Assembly (NCBI RefSeq): GCF_041146395.1
Contig: NC_090983.1
Coordinates: 62,069,501-62,133,500, forward strand
Direction of reading: 5' to 3'
Length of the DNA: 64,000 nucleotides
From: Eulemur rufifrons
Taxonomy: Eukaryota > Chordata > Mammalia > Primates > Lemuridae
In this document: one piece after another, positions 1-14,282 of the stretch
How the letters are laid out: each line of letters begins with the position of its first letter
Numbering within the stretch: the first letter of the stretch is position 1
The notes under the pieces: model-generated
Databases searched by the model: none
Told to the model about the DNA's origin: nothing
The model's input: only the letters and a program-made list of their open reading frames with translations
Program-made: the position numbers and the translations under genes

Positions 1-3000
1 TGGATGTGCGGAGTATTGATTTCTCTCCTGTATTTATTCTATTCTTGTGTTAGGAAACGTTAAGTATCTGGAGAGGGGTGGCAAAGTGGACATTTTTAAA
101 ACAGTTTGACATGATTGAAAGCCTTCATATTTGTCAAGGTGTTTACCTACTATATAGAATTGTTTTGTTTTCACATTTTTGTTCTCAGCGGATGTCGTAT
201 CCTTGAAATGTGGCAGATTCATGTGTCTGAAGTATCAGTTTTTTCAGTTTGACACCGGGTAAGTCAGCTGTGGACTGGGGAGCCGTGGTGTGCTGACACG
301 ACCATATGCTTCTGCTCTCCTTTTTACTGATCAAGCAGTTGGCAAATGCAAGGAATGGCCTGTGCTGCACTGTTCGGCCATGGATCAAACGCTGCTCTTA
401 GCACTGTATTCTAATCAGCCATGGCCGTTCTTTAGTCATGTCTCAAAAGGTACCACAGTTCCCAAGTTGGTTTCTCTGGCAACTTTAGAGACAGTTGAAT
501 TACAATTCGTAATTGACCAGTCACTAGCCCTGGGGATTTTTCTTTATCCGCCAAGTTTCCATGTGGCCTGTGGAGTGTGGAAAGTGGTTGTCCCTCCCAG
601 TTTCCTGAGTCCTTTGAGACAGAACCAGTGAACCACAACCCTCTGTTCTGATCACTGGAAAAAAAAATTTTTTTTTTCTTTACGATTCATTCAGAACTGC
701 TTTGACTTTCTTTAAAGATTGTTATCCCAGGGAACAAGGCTGCCTGTTTTGGATTGTTTTGTGCTCTTCCTACCTGTTGAGCTTCGGTTATGCTGAAGCC
801 ACAGGCTTACTTTACAAGGAGTTATCTGGAAAACAATTTGAAAATGTCATCTTTTTGCTTCTTTTACAAACTTTACTCATCCCTAATATGATCAGATGTA
901 ATGAGAGTAATAACTCGTTAAGCTACTAAAAAAGCTCTCCGAATTCTTTACGTGCCATTAAATGGCTTACGAAGCCATTTCAGGTTAGTTGTCTTAAGCC
1001 AAAGATACTTATCAAAGAGTTTTTATGTCTTAAATAAGTTTGTGGAAAACTCCTTCTCAGACTTGAAAGAATATTTTGTATCTTTCTTTCTAGCTTTATG
1101 GGTAAGAAGTCTTGGCATCTGGAAATAAACTAGTTAATTTTAGCACTGAAAGTGTCAAATTTGTTACAAATATAGAATATTTCCAAGTAAGGCTGATATT
1201 GAGCAGCATTACATGTTTTGGGAAATATCCAAGCACATTCCTCCACTGGTTAATGTAAAAATGAGTCACCAAATTTAACAGAGTTATTGCAATTGGATTT
1301 GTAATTCCTTAGAGTTGCATCAACATTTATTTTGCATTCCTGGTGGACATTGGTTTGATTTAGATTGATGAAGACGGTAGACTGATGTGAATCTTTACCT
1401 TTTAAATTGACATCAGGGCCCATATAATGCACAGTCATTAGAGGCAGAATCTGTGTGGACTTGCTGGGCTTACATGAAACAGAGCCTGTGAACACCAACA
1501 GCATAGAAGCATCTCACTAATGCCACTGAAAGAGAAGTACTCCTTTTGCTTACCATTGTCAGTCATGTTATCGATCACCAGCACCCTCAGAGGAAATGTT
1601 ACCCCCAGTGGTACAAATTGAGCTGGGGAAGTAACTCAACACGATTCCAATGCCAGGGCCGTTGTGTTCTTGCTCACTCGGTGACTTTCCTGTTTCATTG
1701 ATTCTGCGCACTCGGGTTTCCTAAGAATATATATGACCAAGTGCTCTTTCTTTTGCTTTTATGGCTTACCATAGCACAAATTGCTGAAGATGTGAATGTT
1801 CTTATTGGCATACATGGAAGAATGACCTTACTTTATAGTGCTATTATAAAAGCATGGTTTAAACTAGCCTTTCAATTTTTGTGTGACAGAAGAAGGGGCT
1901 AATCTTATGGGTCTTGACCTCTCTCGTGCATTCAAACTATTGATGACAGAGCACAAGGCTTTTTTACATTCCCCACTTGTCATTTTCTTGGCCTTAGATG
2001 GTACCCGACCCGTTTCAGTGTATATGTCTTATTGACGTCCTGCATTGGAGAGTAATGCATCTTCTCAGCCTCAACATCTCTGGCTGACTCTCCTGTAAAG
2101 ATTAAGGAAAGAAACAATTGTCTTAACTGAGTCCCAGACCTACCTTTCTACACCTCCAATTCAGAGCAGCAAAAATACTACTCGAGGTGTAAGGCTTCCT
2201 GGCTTATTAATAAGAATACCTAATCAATGCATTATTTCAAGAAACTGGTTGATGTTTCAATTTCATGGCTCAAATTTGTCCACTAAAGTGGATATTCTTT
2301 AGAAGTAGCTTTAGTTTTTGTTGCAGCAGATATTCCAAATGAGTTTTACATTTTTTACCGAGATTTCAATGAGGATCCCATCTATTGTGCTTATCCTTCC
2401 TTTAAGCGTTTATCGAAACTCTATACAAATTGAAGTAGGGACAATTTTTAATTCCTCACAAGAATATTAAATAAAAATATAAAATTATCAAGGATGTACT
2501 AAATGCAGTATAAAAGAAGATGTAAACAATGCTAAAAGGGGACATCCTAAGTTAGGTGCCGGTGTCATGGTTTTCCTTGGAGATTCCTTGGTCCAAGGTG
2601 CCTTTTACTCCTTCATTCTCTCCGAGGGGTTCCTTGTGCAGGTGACGTCACTGCTCTTACCACATACAATTGGTCCCAGAGTGTGTGCCGGACACAAAGG
2701 CACCCACGTAGAGTCTGGCCAGCAGAGTGTACATTGTCCTGGAGAGAGCCCTGTTACCAACTGGGCTGCCTAAAAATGTATGAGACCGGCAGTCCCCATC
2801 AGATTCTCATCTCTTTTGTGAGGTTTGAATGGGACATTCAAAGGAAGGCTGAAGACAATGGGGGGTAGAGTTGCTGAGTGATACACAGGAAGGAAGCAGT
2901 AAGCAGAAACTATGGGGTTGCAGAACTCAGGGTGAAGAAAATGCCTCAATAGAGAGGAGAATAATGAGAGTCAGCCTGCAAGTGTCAGCAGGAGTGATAG

Positions 3001-3100
3001 ATGCAGAGAAAGAGGATGACTGAGCTGGCATCATGTGGAACATTAAAGCAGGGAGGGAGGGCGGACATGCGCTGAGGGGACATCTTGCTTCTCTAGAGCT
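1..3100. other. Repeat-poor segment, no recognised gene
   Basis: I recognise no Alu, L1, MIR, L2 or LTR sequence here, in contrast with most of the window. Base composition is less AT-rich and CpGs are scattered through it. Open frames occur (the longest is 113 codons at 290-631, plus strand) but none resembles a protein I know. An AATAAA-type hexamer lies near 1125 in the plus direction. The stretch could be 3' UTR, a non-coding RNA exon or conserved regulatory DNA, or simply unique intergenic sequence. I cannot choose among these from sequence alone. Confidence 0.4.
2643..2650. promoter_or_regulatory. Perfect CRE palindrome TGACGTCA
   Basis: The eight bases TGACGTCA match the cyclic-AMP response element bound by CREB/ATF factors. 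The site contains a CpG and lies in the repeat-poor left end. A single 8-mer can occur by chance in 64 kb, and there is no TATA box or GC-rich promoter next to it, so function is only a possibility. Confidence 0.25.
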
Positions 3101-6100
3101 GTTTTGTTCCTAAATGATGGCCCAGTTCCCATGGTACGTGGCTGTGTGGTTATGGTTGTATTCTGCAAGTTGTTTCAAATTAGGCATCTATTTTGCTTTT
3201 TCTCATTTTTCCATTTATTCTCTCAATAAACCACAGTCAGTGTATTCTTAAGAGACAAAAACAGGCACAATATTTATAGTCATTTGAGGGGGCAGATATT
3301 GCTAGCTTAGATCACTTGCAATCCATAGTATAGAGAAAATGTATAGATTTGGGGAAAAAATTCATACGTTAAAAGTGGTAGTGAAAGAATTGTTAGGACA
3401 AGCACTTCCCAAAGTGTTTTTTGAGGAACACCATGTTGAGGCAATTCTTAAAAATGCGATGAGCTTTTTTGGGCTTGGGATGAGAATAATGTGTTAAGTT
3501 TGAGTAAGATTTAAGATGCACATTAGCTTATAAAAAGCTCTGTGAAGTCTTGCAATTAAGAACAAATATTATTTCTGTTTAATCCAGCAAAAGAAAAGAC
3601 CTTTTTCATTTCATCAGAGCAACAGATAACATCTCACAAAATTATTTTCCATGCTATGCAGTTTTTAAAACTGCAATTTATATAAATGATCTTAATAACC
3701 ACGTTACATCTTATAAAAGATAGCTTCCCTTGAGATTGTACTTAGCTGTGAATTATTCCAAACTTTGGAATTCTTATTGCATCAAATATCCTGCAAGAAG
3801 TCTTAGAAATAATACTAAAGGTATATTGGTTATTAAAAATTCTATAAATAACAGTTTGAAAAACTTCTTTGCGTCTTCCTACCCAGCCTCTATTACAGAC
3901 AAGATGAGGATTTTATTGTGGATTGTCAATGAAAGTTAGAGGTTTTGCACATACATTTTCTAACTTAAAGAAATTGGAAGGGCAATAAGATCTGGATATA
4001 GTTGTCTTAACTCCTTTGAAATAATATGATAAAGATTGAAGGGACCAATGGGGATTCAATAAACACATGTTTCAAACCCTCTGTGTGCCTATAACTGAAT
4101 TTAGATTATATCACAGGGTATTAAAATACTGAGTATTCTGAGATATGCAATTTGCCATAGCACATAAAATATTCAAATTTTATATTTCAGTAAGGAAGAT
4201 GTAATTAACACTATTTTAATGAATGTTCAACTAGAAAAAAAAGATAGAAGAGATCTTAATTATAAAAGGAATCATTGGTTTAAGAAAATTAATTGTAAAA
4301 TTTGGTGGTATCTCCTTCATAATTCTTTAAAAATAGAATGGCTAGGAGAATATAGTTGCATGCTATCTTTAGTTGGTGGAGTAGCTTTTAATTCTGTAAT
4401 AATATTTATGTATAGGCTTATGTGGGGGAAGGCAAGTATATTAAAATGTTCTGATTGTTGAAGTTATGAATGCAAATTTTGAAAATTTGGAAAAGCACAA
4501 AAAGAAAATTACCACCTATTCATAATTACAGCATGCAGTAATACTGACTCTTTTATATTTAGCAGATATTTTCTTCTAGTCTTTTTTGCACATATACACT
4601 TTTATAGAATTGAGATATTAATATATAATTTTTCTAGCTTTTACTTGTACTAGTATCTTATAAATATTCTAATGCTTTCTTCATTATTCAAACACTTATT
4701 AAAAAATCTTTCTAATGTTCATATTTAGAGTTACTTAATATTCCACTGTAATATATTTAACATTTCTCCTACATTGGTTAATTTTGGTTGACTTCAATCT
4801 GAATCAACTTAAAACTTCAGCTTTAACAATAATAGTATGATGTATGTAAATGTTTCTATTCTTAAAAAAAAAAAATTGCTTTAGGATAGTTTCCAAAAAA
4901 GGGATGACTGTGTCAAATGTTTTAAAACTTAAAAAAATTGCAATTCATATTTCAAATGTTTTGTTATAAATCTTAAAAATATTTCTACTCTTGGCTGTCA
5001 CATATTAGAGCATTCATATTTACTTATCTGTGAATTTCTTATTCATATCTTTTCTCTAGTCACCTAATAAGATTTCTATTTTTCCTCTTGATTTTATGTG
5101 AAACTTTTGCATATTAACGCCCTATTTTGTCTATTAACCTGAAGCAGCGGGAAATATTTTTCCAGATTGTTTGCTTTTTATTGCTATTGTCATAAATAGA
5201 AGATAGGTATCTATGTTCTAAAAGCTATTGATATTTTTGCTGTGATTTCTTCATCTCTTTATGAGCTTAGTACGTCCATTTGTCTTAGGACTTGCACAAA
5301 TTAAGGATGAATCCCCTTTCTGGGCTGTTGTACTTGATGTGAGATAGAATTTTCAGAATACCTATAGAGGGACTGGTAAGCAGCCTTCATTGTTTCTTTA
5401 CCTTTTAGCAATACTTCGGAGGTGGGGGAGGAGGTATTCTGACCCTCTTACATTAACCACTATCACAGCAGATAGAGGTTACATCTATGGGTGCGTAGTA
5501 ACATCTCACCAAAATTCTCAACTCCACAGTATGGTGAAACCAAAGTTTTCTTGAACCTTTAACAAAATCAAGGAATGTGACTGGTACCACTTCTAAGCAA
5601 ACAGGCTTTGAACATGAGATTTGGTGAAGGGTGTTTTCTCCCCCTTGATGTAGTCTATCATCTGGAAAAGGAGCCCCTAGATCTTAGGCAGACTTGCTTA
5701 CAAAGAGTGGACGATTATCAGACTGTTTATTTTGTCTGAGTTATATTGCCATCTCTTACAATGTATAAAACTCATTTGCTGGGTCTGTTTTTAGACTATT
5801 TGATTCTATCTCGTTGACCTGATATTTGATCTAATGTTATTACCACATTATTTTAATTAGGTAATTTTATGGTAAGGTTTAAAATCTTGCATGGCAAATA
5901 CCTTATTATTAGTCTGCTTTTTCACCATTTTCCTTATTATTTAGTGTCTATTTAATCTTTGTAATAAAGTTTATCAGATTCTAAAATTATATTTTGGGAG
6001 TTTTATTGGATTTTCATAAATACACATTCATCTGAGGTAAAAATTATCATATTATCATTATAACTCACAAAACCCCCAAATTCCTAAGTTTCTCTGAAGT

Positions 6101-6130
6101 ATAATATATAGCACATTGAAAATTGCTGCG
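3100..6130. other. Anonymous AT-rich sequence
   Basis: No gene or RNA is recognised. The small open frames at 3730-3939 and 4219-4461 have no known similarity and AT-driven codon composition. A possible antisense L1-like stretch is listed separately at 4530-4800. Confidence 0.5.
4530..4800 (-). repeat. Possible antisense L1-derived fragment
   Basis: Wording such as 'acttaatattccactgtaat' followed by 'aacatttctcctacattggt' resembles the antisense of old L1 3' regions, which often contain 'tagtattccattgtatgg' and 'ttaaccattccc'. Divergence is high and the edges are uncertain. Confidence 0.35.
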
Positions 6131-6305
6131 GTGGAAGGAACAGTGGGTTAGGCATTAGGAGATCTGGCTCCTAGGCCTGGCTCTGGATTTTCTACCTCTG
6201 TGAACTTGGGAAAATTAATTCACTGCTCTAAGGCTCAGTTTCCTTATTTGAATAATGAAGAGGTTGTACTAGATAAGGCATTAGAATGGTCAATGAGTTC
6301 CATTC
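6131..6305 (+). repeat. MIR-like SINE fragment
   Basis: It shows the order 'gagatctggctcctaggcct', then 'ctctgtgaacttgggaaaat', then 'ggctcagtttccttatttga'. This follows the tRNA-derived MIR core (Cys/Gly-rich box, 'tgtgaccttgggcaagt', 'cctcagtttcctcatctgta'). Old and diverged, plus orientation. Confidence 0.7.
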
Positions 6306-6864
6306 CAATTGTGAATTCAATGAGCATCTGTTATTAAAAATAATTTTTGTATGCCCACAGGATACTTAGCAATAACATCTTAGTTTAACAACCACTCTTC
6401 CTCTCATTTCAGCGTACTTTTTCTAGGTAAAGATATACTCTACAAGAATGGAGGAAAATTATTATGCACTTTTTAAAAAAAATTATGGTGCCATCTAAAT
6501 AAATTACCCAATTACAAATGGAATGTTATTGTGCACTGCACATGTAAATGAAGAATCCCAGATTTGATTGATTTAGTTTTTAGTAATATAACCCCACTGT
6601 TCCTGTGACATCTTATATGGAACTCAAGTATACAGAAATTAACCCATAGGAAGGAAGCCATAAATAACCAAAAAAGGAAAATAAAGTTATAAAACTAACA
6701 TAACCAGTAGTGTGCTGCAAAATGGATTTAAAGCAAAACAATTAGTTTAAAATGAAATCCAATATTTGATGCACATTCATAATTTTGCAGATATCAACCT
6801 AAAATATAATTTTAAAATAATGGTTTATAAACACTAAAGGTCATTTATGCAAGACATACAAACT

Positions 6865-7265
6865 GCTGTAACAAAAAACCCAGATTCTCAGTGTCTTAAT
6901 ACAATAAAAGTTTATTGTTCTCCCATATCATCATTCAGTGTGGATTGGCAGAGGGTAGCAGTCAAGGGGCAGGCCTCTGCTCCACGCTGTCAATGAGAGA
7001 CTCAGGATCCTTGTCCCCTATGGATTCAATACCTCCTAGGGCCTCATTTTTCTCTGCATTTAATGGTATGATGAGAAAAGCAATGAGGAGAAGGCACACT
7101 CTTAACCACCTAAACCTGCAGGTGACATATCACTTCTCCTCACTTTCCTTTGGCATCAGTTATATAGTTCTAAAAAACTAAAGAATCTAAGAAATATAGT
7201 CTAGTGATATGCTCAGGAAGAAAACACATTTAGTGATGAACACCAGCAACTTATGCCATAGTCAG
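6865..7265 (-). repeat. MLT1-like MaLR LTR, antisense
   Basis: The stretch begins with 'ctgctgtaacaaaaaaccca', then 'ttctcagtgtcttaatacaa' and 'taaaagtttatt'. This is the reverse of the MaLR LTR 3' end, where AATAAA is followed by 'gttttaagccactgagtttg' and 'tttgttacagcagc'. Further on it has 'cctctgctccacgctgtca' and an ending around 'gctcaggaagaaaa'. The same family recurs at 25880-26240. It is a solo LTR remnant of a non-autonomous ERVL-type retrotransposon. Confidence 0.65.
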
Positions 7266-9495
7266 CCATTCTAGACATGAAACATTAATTATCTCGTTTT
7301 TCTCAACACGTAGAGCACACACACCCCTTTCCCTAAGAAAGAACACTCAATGCAATCAGTGTACCAAGTGCTAAATGTACGTTATCCACACGATGGGCAG
7401 TGCTCTCCATGAGTCCACTTTTGGCTCTTTGTTGTTTGGGACCTATGAACTAAAAAGGCATGTTTCTTGCTTCTCCCATACCCAGTAGGCAGGCATTCCA
7501 AAGCCACTTACCCTGACAGTTGAGAAGTTACTGCTTTGATTAGGCCTGGATGCTGTTCTCTGGAAGGGACTCATTGCCCCTTGTTTTTGGTGTCCCTTCT
7601 CTCTGACTTCTGAGAGTTTATTCTTTGTAAATTGCTTTCTACAATCACGCCTGAGTTGGCATTGGGGGTATGTGTCCTCCTTGAAGGCTGTGCAGTTTTT
7701 GCGGACTGCTTCTAACGGAGTCTAATCTGCTTCTAATCTTGGGGGCCCAAAATTAGTTTCCTAGCTTGAACAAGGCTCTGTTTAGCCTGGCCTCATGGTA
7801 TCTTTGAGTGTCTTGACAAAAACATAGTAGGCATAGGATCTATTTGCTTCTAATCAAATCCATGTGCCAGTAACCATATTCCTTCCTAGACAATTCTTAA
7901 GCCTGATTTATTTCTTGTTTCTTTCTCCCTCCTGCTTCTCTGCCTCAAGTTAATCGTGCTAACTTGAGGCCATCTGGAACAAAATCCTGATCTTTGCTGT
8001 GGCTGAGTTGCTGGCTTCAACTGAGACTTGTCTCTAAGTCTTTATCGCTCGGCCTTTTCCAATCCTGTCTTTTACGACTTGATGTTTAGTAGCAAGTTCC
8101 AGAACTTCTGATGTCTCTCAGCTTAGTTTTGTTTGTTTGTAAACCTACCAATTATTTCTATAGCTCATCTATTTTGTTTGATATCTTGCCAAAGTCACCA
8201 ATAGTCATCTAACACACACTAATACAGTCCTTCTTTCCAAATAGTTTTTCTAGAGCTACCTAATCAAAGGCACAATGTCCGTATTCTAGCAGTTTTATCA
8301 AATGTTTTGCTAAATAATATCAAGGCCCTTTAGCCTACCAGCCTCCAATATTAATTGGTTCTTCATTAAACACAGCCCAGCCACTATGCCTATTACTGAA
8401 TATTTTTGGATATTTTACATTAGCATTCCACTGTTGGCATAATTTTGTCATTTGGTCAGTATATCTTGATGATTATAAGAAACCTCTCTAAATTCTCAGT
8501 ATTTTAAATCAGTAAAGATTTATTTTTCAAATATCAAAATCCAATCTGGCTGGCAGTGGAGTTCTACTTCACAGAAATAGGTTTTTTCCCTTGTGTGGCT
8601 CAATCATGTTTTGGGGCTTTGTTCTCTTCTTCATTAAGTAGCTGGATGGGAAAAGAGAGCGTGTCAAAAACACACACATTTTAAATTGACTTGGCCCAAA
8701 AGTCATACATATCAGCTGTGCTCACAATTCATTAACCAGAAATACCTCACACCACTGCACCAACCATTAATACAATAGAGGCTGGGGAGTGTATTCTAGG
8801 AGTTTTCCTAGGAGGAAGAGGAACACAACTGTGTAGTTCTGTCACAATCCTATAAATTATCTGACAAAAAAAGGACAAAAATTTAGTGTTCACTAAAATC
8901 TGTCCATTACTATTAATTTTATTCATCTCTACTGTAATATTAGAAAAGAAAAGAGTATAACATGATAGAGCCCCTCTCTATACTTGCCTCTAACTTCTTC
9001 TACATCTATTTGATCAGATATTATTACGGCCCTGGAATCAGGAGAATTTCTGCTCTCCCTTGCTTTCTCTTTACAATGACTCCTACTCTATTCTCAAAGT
9101 GAACTATTGGCAGGGGTAGGTGATACTATTCCTTGGAACTACTTATATATTTAGTCGGGGGAGGTAGTCGTGCATTGCCTTAGATACTATATAACAATTA
9201 TTGGTAGTTCTATAGCTAAGCAGTGCATTCATACTGTGCAATATTAATTTACATTTTTTTATTTTTTTAAATAGTATGTTTATTATTTTTAACACAGTGA
9301 ACCTGAGAAATGGAGAGTCAGTCCATGGAAAATTGAGAATTGTCTATAAAATAGATGAACACATAAATTCCCTGGTTTATGGTTGGGTAGGAATTTGGTA
9401 ACTCTGCCTATAGGGGAGAATTTTTTTAAAACTCTAAAGCTATATGGACATAATTTGAAAACCACTGATCTAATCCTTGTTGCAGACAGTTATTG
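7265..9495. other. No gene; unclassified, possibly repeat-derived
   Basis: No open frame of note. Part of 8680-8790 ('tggcccaaaagtcatacata', 'ctcacaattcattaaccaga') resembles wording seen inside MaLR-type LTRs, so another decayed LTR may lie here, but I could not define its ends. The remainder is unrecognised. Confidence 0.35.
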
Positions 9496-9938
9496 GTTCT
9501 AATTCCTCACCCATCCCTGAATCCACACTCTTCTCACGTAACTTTGCAATTCCTCCAATGAAAGGTAGGGTATATTTCTCCTCCCCTTGACTTTGGGCTC
9601 AGCTATGTGCCTTACTCTGGCTGATGGATTTTTAATAGATGTGATATAAGCAGGGGCTTGAAATGTGCTTTTGTGATTGGGCTAACCACTGCACTTCTGC
9701 TTTCTCCGTGAGATGAGCATGCCCCAGGAAAAGCACCACTCTAAGGAGGGTGAGAGAAATGTGGGATGGAGTTTGACTCAACTTATTTCTTGGATCCAGG
9801 GCTATCTAAGCCCAGTTGAGCCTATCCTGGATCAACCAACCCCCAGCCAACTGGCAGATCCATGGACAAGAATAAATGATGGTTGTTTTAGACCACCGGA
9901 TTTGATGATGTTCTTAAGCAGGAATAGTGACTGATACT
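9495..9938 (+). repeat. MLT1-like MaLR LTR, sense
   Basis: It contains 'cttgactttgggctcagcta', 'gatgagcatgccccaggaaa' and the 3' end 'agaataaatgatggttgttt' followed by 'agaccaccgga' and 'gtgactgatac'. These match the order in MLT1-type LTRs: the 'cttgactttgggcttggcca' box, 'agaagaacatgccccagg', then the polyadenylation region with AATAAA and 'ttgttttaagccactgag'. The 73-codon frame at 9713-9934 is an LTR by-product, not a gene. Confidence 0.7.
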
Positions 9939-11540
9939 CCTCTTAACAGGTTAAAAAAAAAAAGATAGATGACAGTAAAAGTTATTTGAGAAAGGCAAGA
10001 GCCAGGATATGTAACCAGATGATTTTATTTCCAGATAGGTGACCCTTACACTATTATCTTCACTTCAAATTTAGTTTATATAGGGAACTACTCTATGACA
10101 TGGCTTAATTTCAGAACAGCAAAGCTTATATATTCTCAATGTAAGCAGAATTAAGATGCTATTAGAGAATTAAGCTTTGTTTATGCTTTTTGTTATAGTT
10201 TTCTAGAGTATACTTTAAGCATTGGCTGCAAGCCACATTGGGACATTAAGTAATCACAATACTAACACATTTCAATATTCAGCTGGCAACAAGACCCACA
10301 ATTATAGTTAAGCTTTCATTCTCTGTGTCTGCAATTACCTAACCAGTGATAAGGAGATTTTCATGATTGCCATTAAGGGTTTAATTATGACTGAGTTAGA
10401 TACAAGAACAGTTGTTAGCTACATATCTATTCATCCCTGTGGGTAAATTGGCCCATCTGAGGAGAGGGCTTAGAAAGATAGGCCAAAGTAGTAAAGGCAG
10501 CCAATCAGTTAGTTGCATTACTGTGGACTCAGGACACATAGCTGCCACTCTTGCTCCCTTTCAGCAACTTCATATGGTATGAGCCACTAAGTATCTCAGC
10601 ACCCTGGGCTGACTGCAAAGAACAGTGTATTGTCCTGATGCAATTCTCTTGCTCTGTGAGTCTGGCTACTCACCCTGTTACAAAGGGTAGAATAAAAGAA
10701 AGTTCTTAGCACCTAAGTATTATAATAATTGATAAAGTAAACACTTGAGTTGCCTTGAAAAAGAGTTGGAAGACTAGATATCACTAATTCATTGGTTTTA
10801 TTTATTTAATGTTCCTGTCATTTTAATAGCCCATTTACATATATAATTAATCCAAGATTGAATATGTAGTGACTTTATTATAAACCGTATCAAACAACCT
10901 AAATCTAAGCATGTCAGAGGAGAATGTCACTGGTTTGTGTAGCTGTTTGACAGGCATGTTCTCTGGCAGATAATAAACCAAAAGTGCCATTGTTGTTGTT
11001 TTTAATATGTGGAATCTAGACAGCACTATGAACAAAGGGCCAAATAAGAATAGCTTTATTGTGGAGTGCTTTGGAAGAGCTAGTATTAAGAATGTTAGAT
11101 CAAAATGAAACTACACAAAGGTGATCTTATTTATCTGAGTGTTTGAACTACATATTGTCCTGATTAGTTGCTTCTTTCAATGGCATAGCAGTGATTATAA
11201 CACAGACAAAAAATAAGTTTTTGTTACATCAAAAAAAGAAACATTATTCATTGTCTATATGCTAAAGTTATTTTAACAAAGATGTGTTGAACCACATTTG
11301 TAGTTCTAAGGGTTTTTTGTTGTTGTTATTTCTCTTCAGTTCAAACCTGTTCTATCATTATAAATATTTGAAAAATAAATTTGGTGAGTTTTAGAATGTA
11401 CCAGAACATCAAGGATTCTTAGTAAGAATTTCATGCCACAATAAATTGTATTACATTTGTATAAAATATTAAAAATTTGGCTTAAGCATGGGAAAGTGAA
11501 ATTTTTTTACATTTAAAATGCCCTTCAATATTATCAAGGG
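9938..11540. other. Anonymous AT-rich sequence
   Basis: No gene, RNA or clear repeat recognised. It ends where the old L1 begins near 11540. Confidence 0.5.
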
Positions 11541-12694
11541 AATACTGAACTTGAACTGTACTTTAAACCAAATGGACCTAAAAGACAGATATAGAACTTT
11601 TTATCCAACAACAACAGAATATACATTCTTTTTTAGTGCACATGGAACATTCTCTAGAGTAGACCATGTGTTAGGCTGCAAAACAAGTCTTAACAAATTT
11701 AAGAAGATTGAAATTATATCTAGTATTGTTTCCAGCCACAACAGTATGAAACTAGAAATCAATAACAGGAGATATCTTGGGAAATGCACAGGTATGTGGA
11801 AATTAAACATGGTCCTAAACAACCAATGGGTCAAAGAAGAAATTAAAAGGGAAATTAAAAAATATCTTGAGGCAAACGATAATGGAAACATAACATATCA
11901 AGACCTATGAGATACAGCAAAAACACAGTTTTAAGAGGGAATTTTAAAACAATAAATACTTACATTAAAAAAGAAGAAAGATCTCAAATAAATAGGCTAA
12001 CATTAAGCCTCAAAGACCTTGCAAAAGAGCAAACTAAACCCAAAGTTAGAATAAGGAAGGAAATATAAAGATCAGAAACATAAATAAATCAAATAGAGAA
12101 TAGAAAAAGCACAGGAAAAAATAAACATAACTAAGAGTTGGTTCTTTGAATAGATAAATAAAATCAACAAACCACTAGCTAGACTAAAAAAAAGAGAGAT
12201 AAATAAATAAATAAATGAAAATGGAGACATTACATGATGGCTTAGAAATAAAAAGAATAAGAGACTATTATGAACAATTATATGCAACAAATCTGATAAC
12301 CTAGGAAATTAATAAATTCCCAGAGACATATAACCTACCAGGATTGAATCAGAAAGAAATAGAAAGCTTGAACAAACAAATTAAAGAGATTGAAGAAGTA
12401 ACTAAAATCTTTCTAACAACAACAACAAACCCTTCCAATAAAGAAAAGACAAGAACCAGATGGCTTCATGGATGAATTCCACCAAACATTCAAAAAAGAA
12501 TTATTACCAATATTTCTTAAACTATTCCAAAAGATAGAGCTTGAAGTAGTACTCTAAAGTACATTTTACAAGGCCAGTACATCTAAGCCAGACAAAGACA
12601 CCACAGGAAAAGAAAACTATAGACCAATATCGCTAATGAACATTGATGTAAAAATCATCAAGAAAATATTAACAAATCTAATTCAATGACACAT
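11540..12694 (+). mobile_element. Old L1, ORF2 endonuclease to early RT part
   Basis: This is the 5' piece of an L1 retrotransposon that begins inside ORF2, so the copy is 5'-truncated. ORF2 encodes the endonuclease/reverse transcriptase used for target-primed retroposition. The frame at 11518-11910 shows the endonuclease C-terminal motif SAHGTFSRVDHVLG followed by KTSLNKFKKIEI and ending EIKKYLEANDNGN. Beyond that, stops and frameshifts appear, and the RT-entry wording 'aactatagaccaatatcgct' (NYRPIS) is at about 12616-12640. The element breaks off near 12694 at a younger L1 insertion and resumes near 14283. It is dead. Confidence 0.9.
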
Positions 12695-14261
<1,567 letters not shown>

Positions 14262-14282
14262 TGAGATAAAGTTTTTAAAAAA
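14262..14282 (+). mobile_element. 3' tail of the younger L1
   Basis: The bases 'tgagataaagtttttaaaa' continue the younger L1 after the Alu. They correspond to the 'ctgaaataaa' end and A-rich tail of this L1 type. Confidence 0.7.

Noticed and set aside
290..631. 113-codon open frame near the left end as a gene
   Set aside because: No similarity to a protein I know, no codon-usage sign, overlapped by an open frame on the other strand, and no splice or promoter context.
11518..11910. 130-codon open frame as a host gene
   Set aside because: Its sequence is the L1 ORF2 endonuclease C-terminal region; it is part of a dead retrotransposon.
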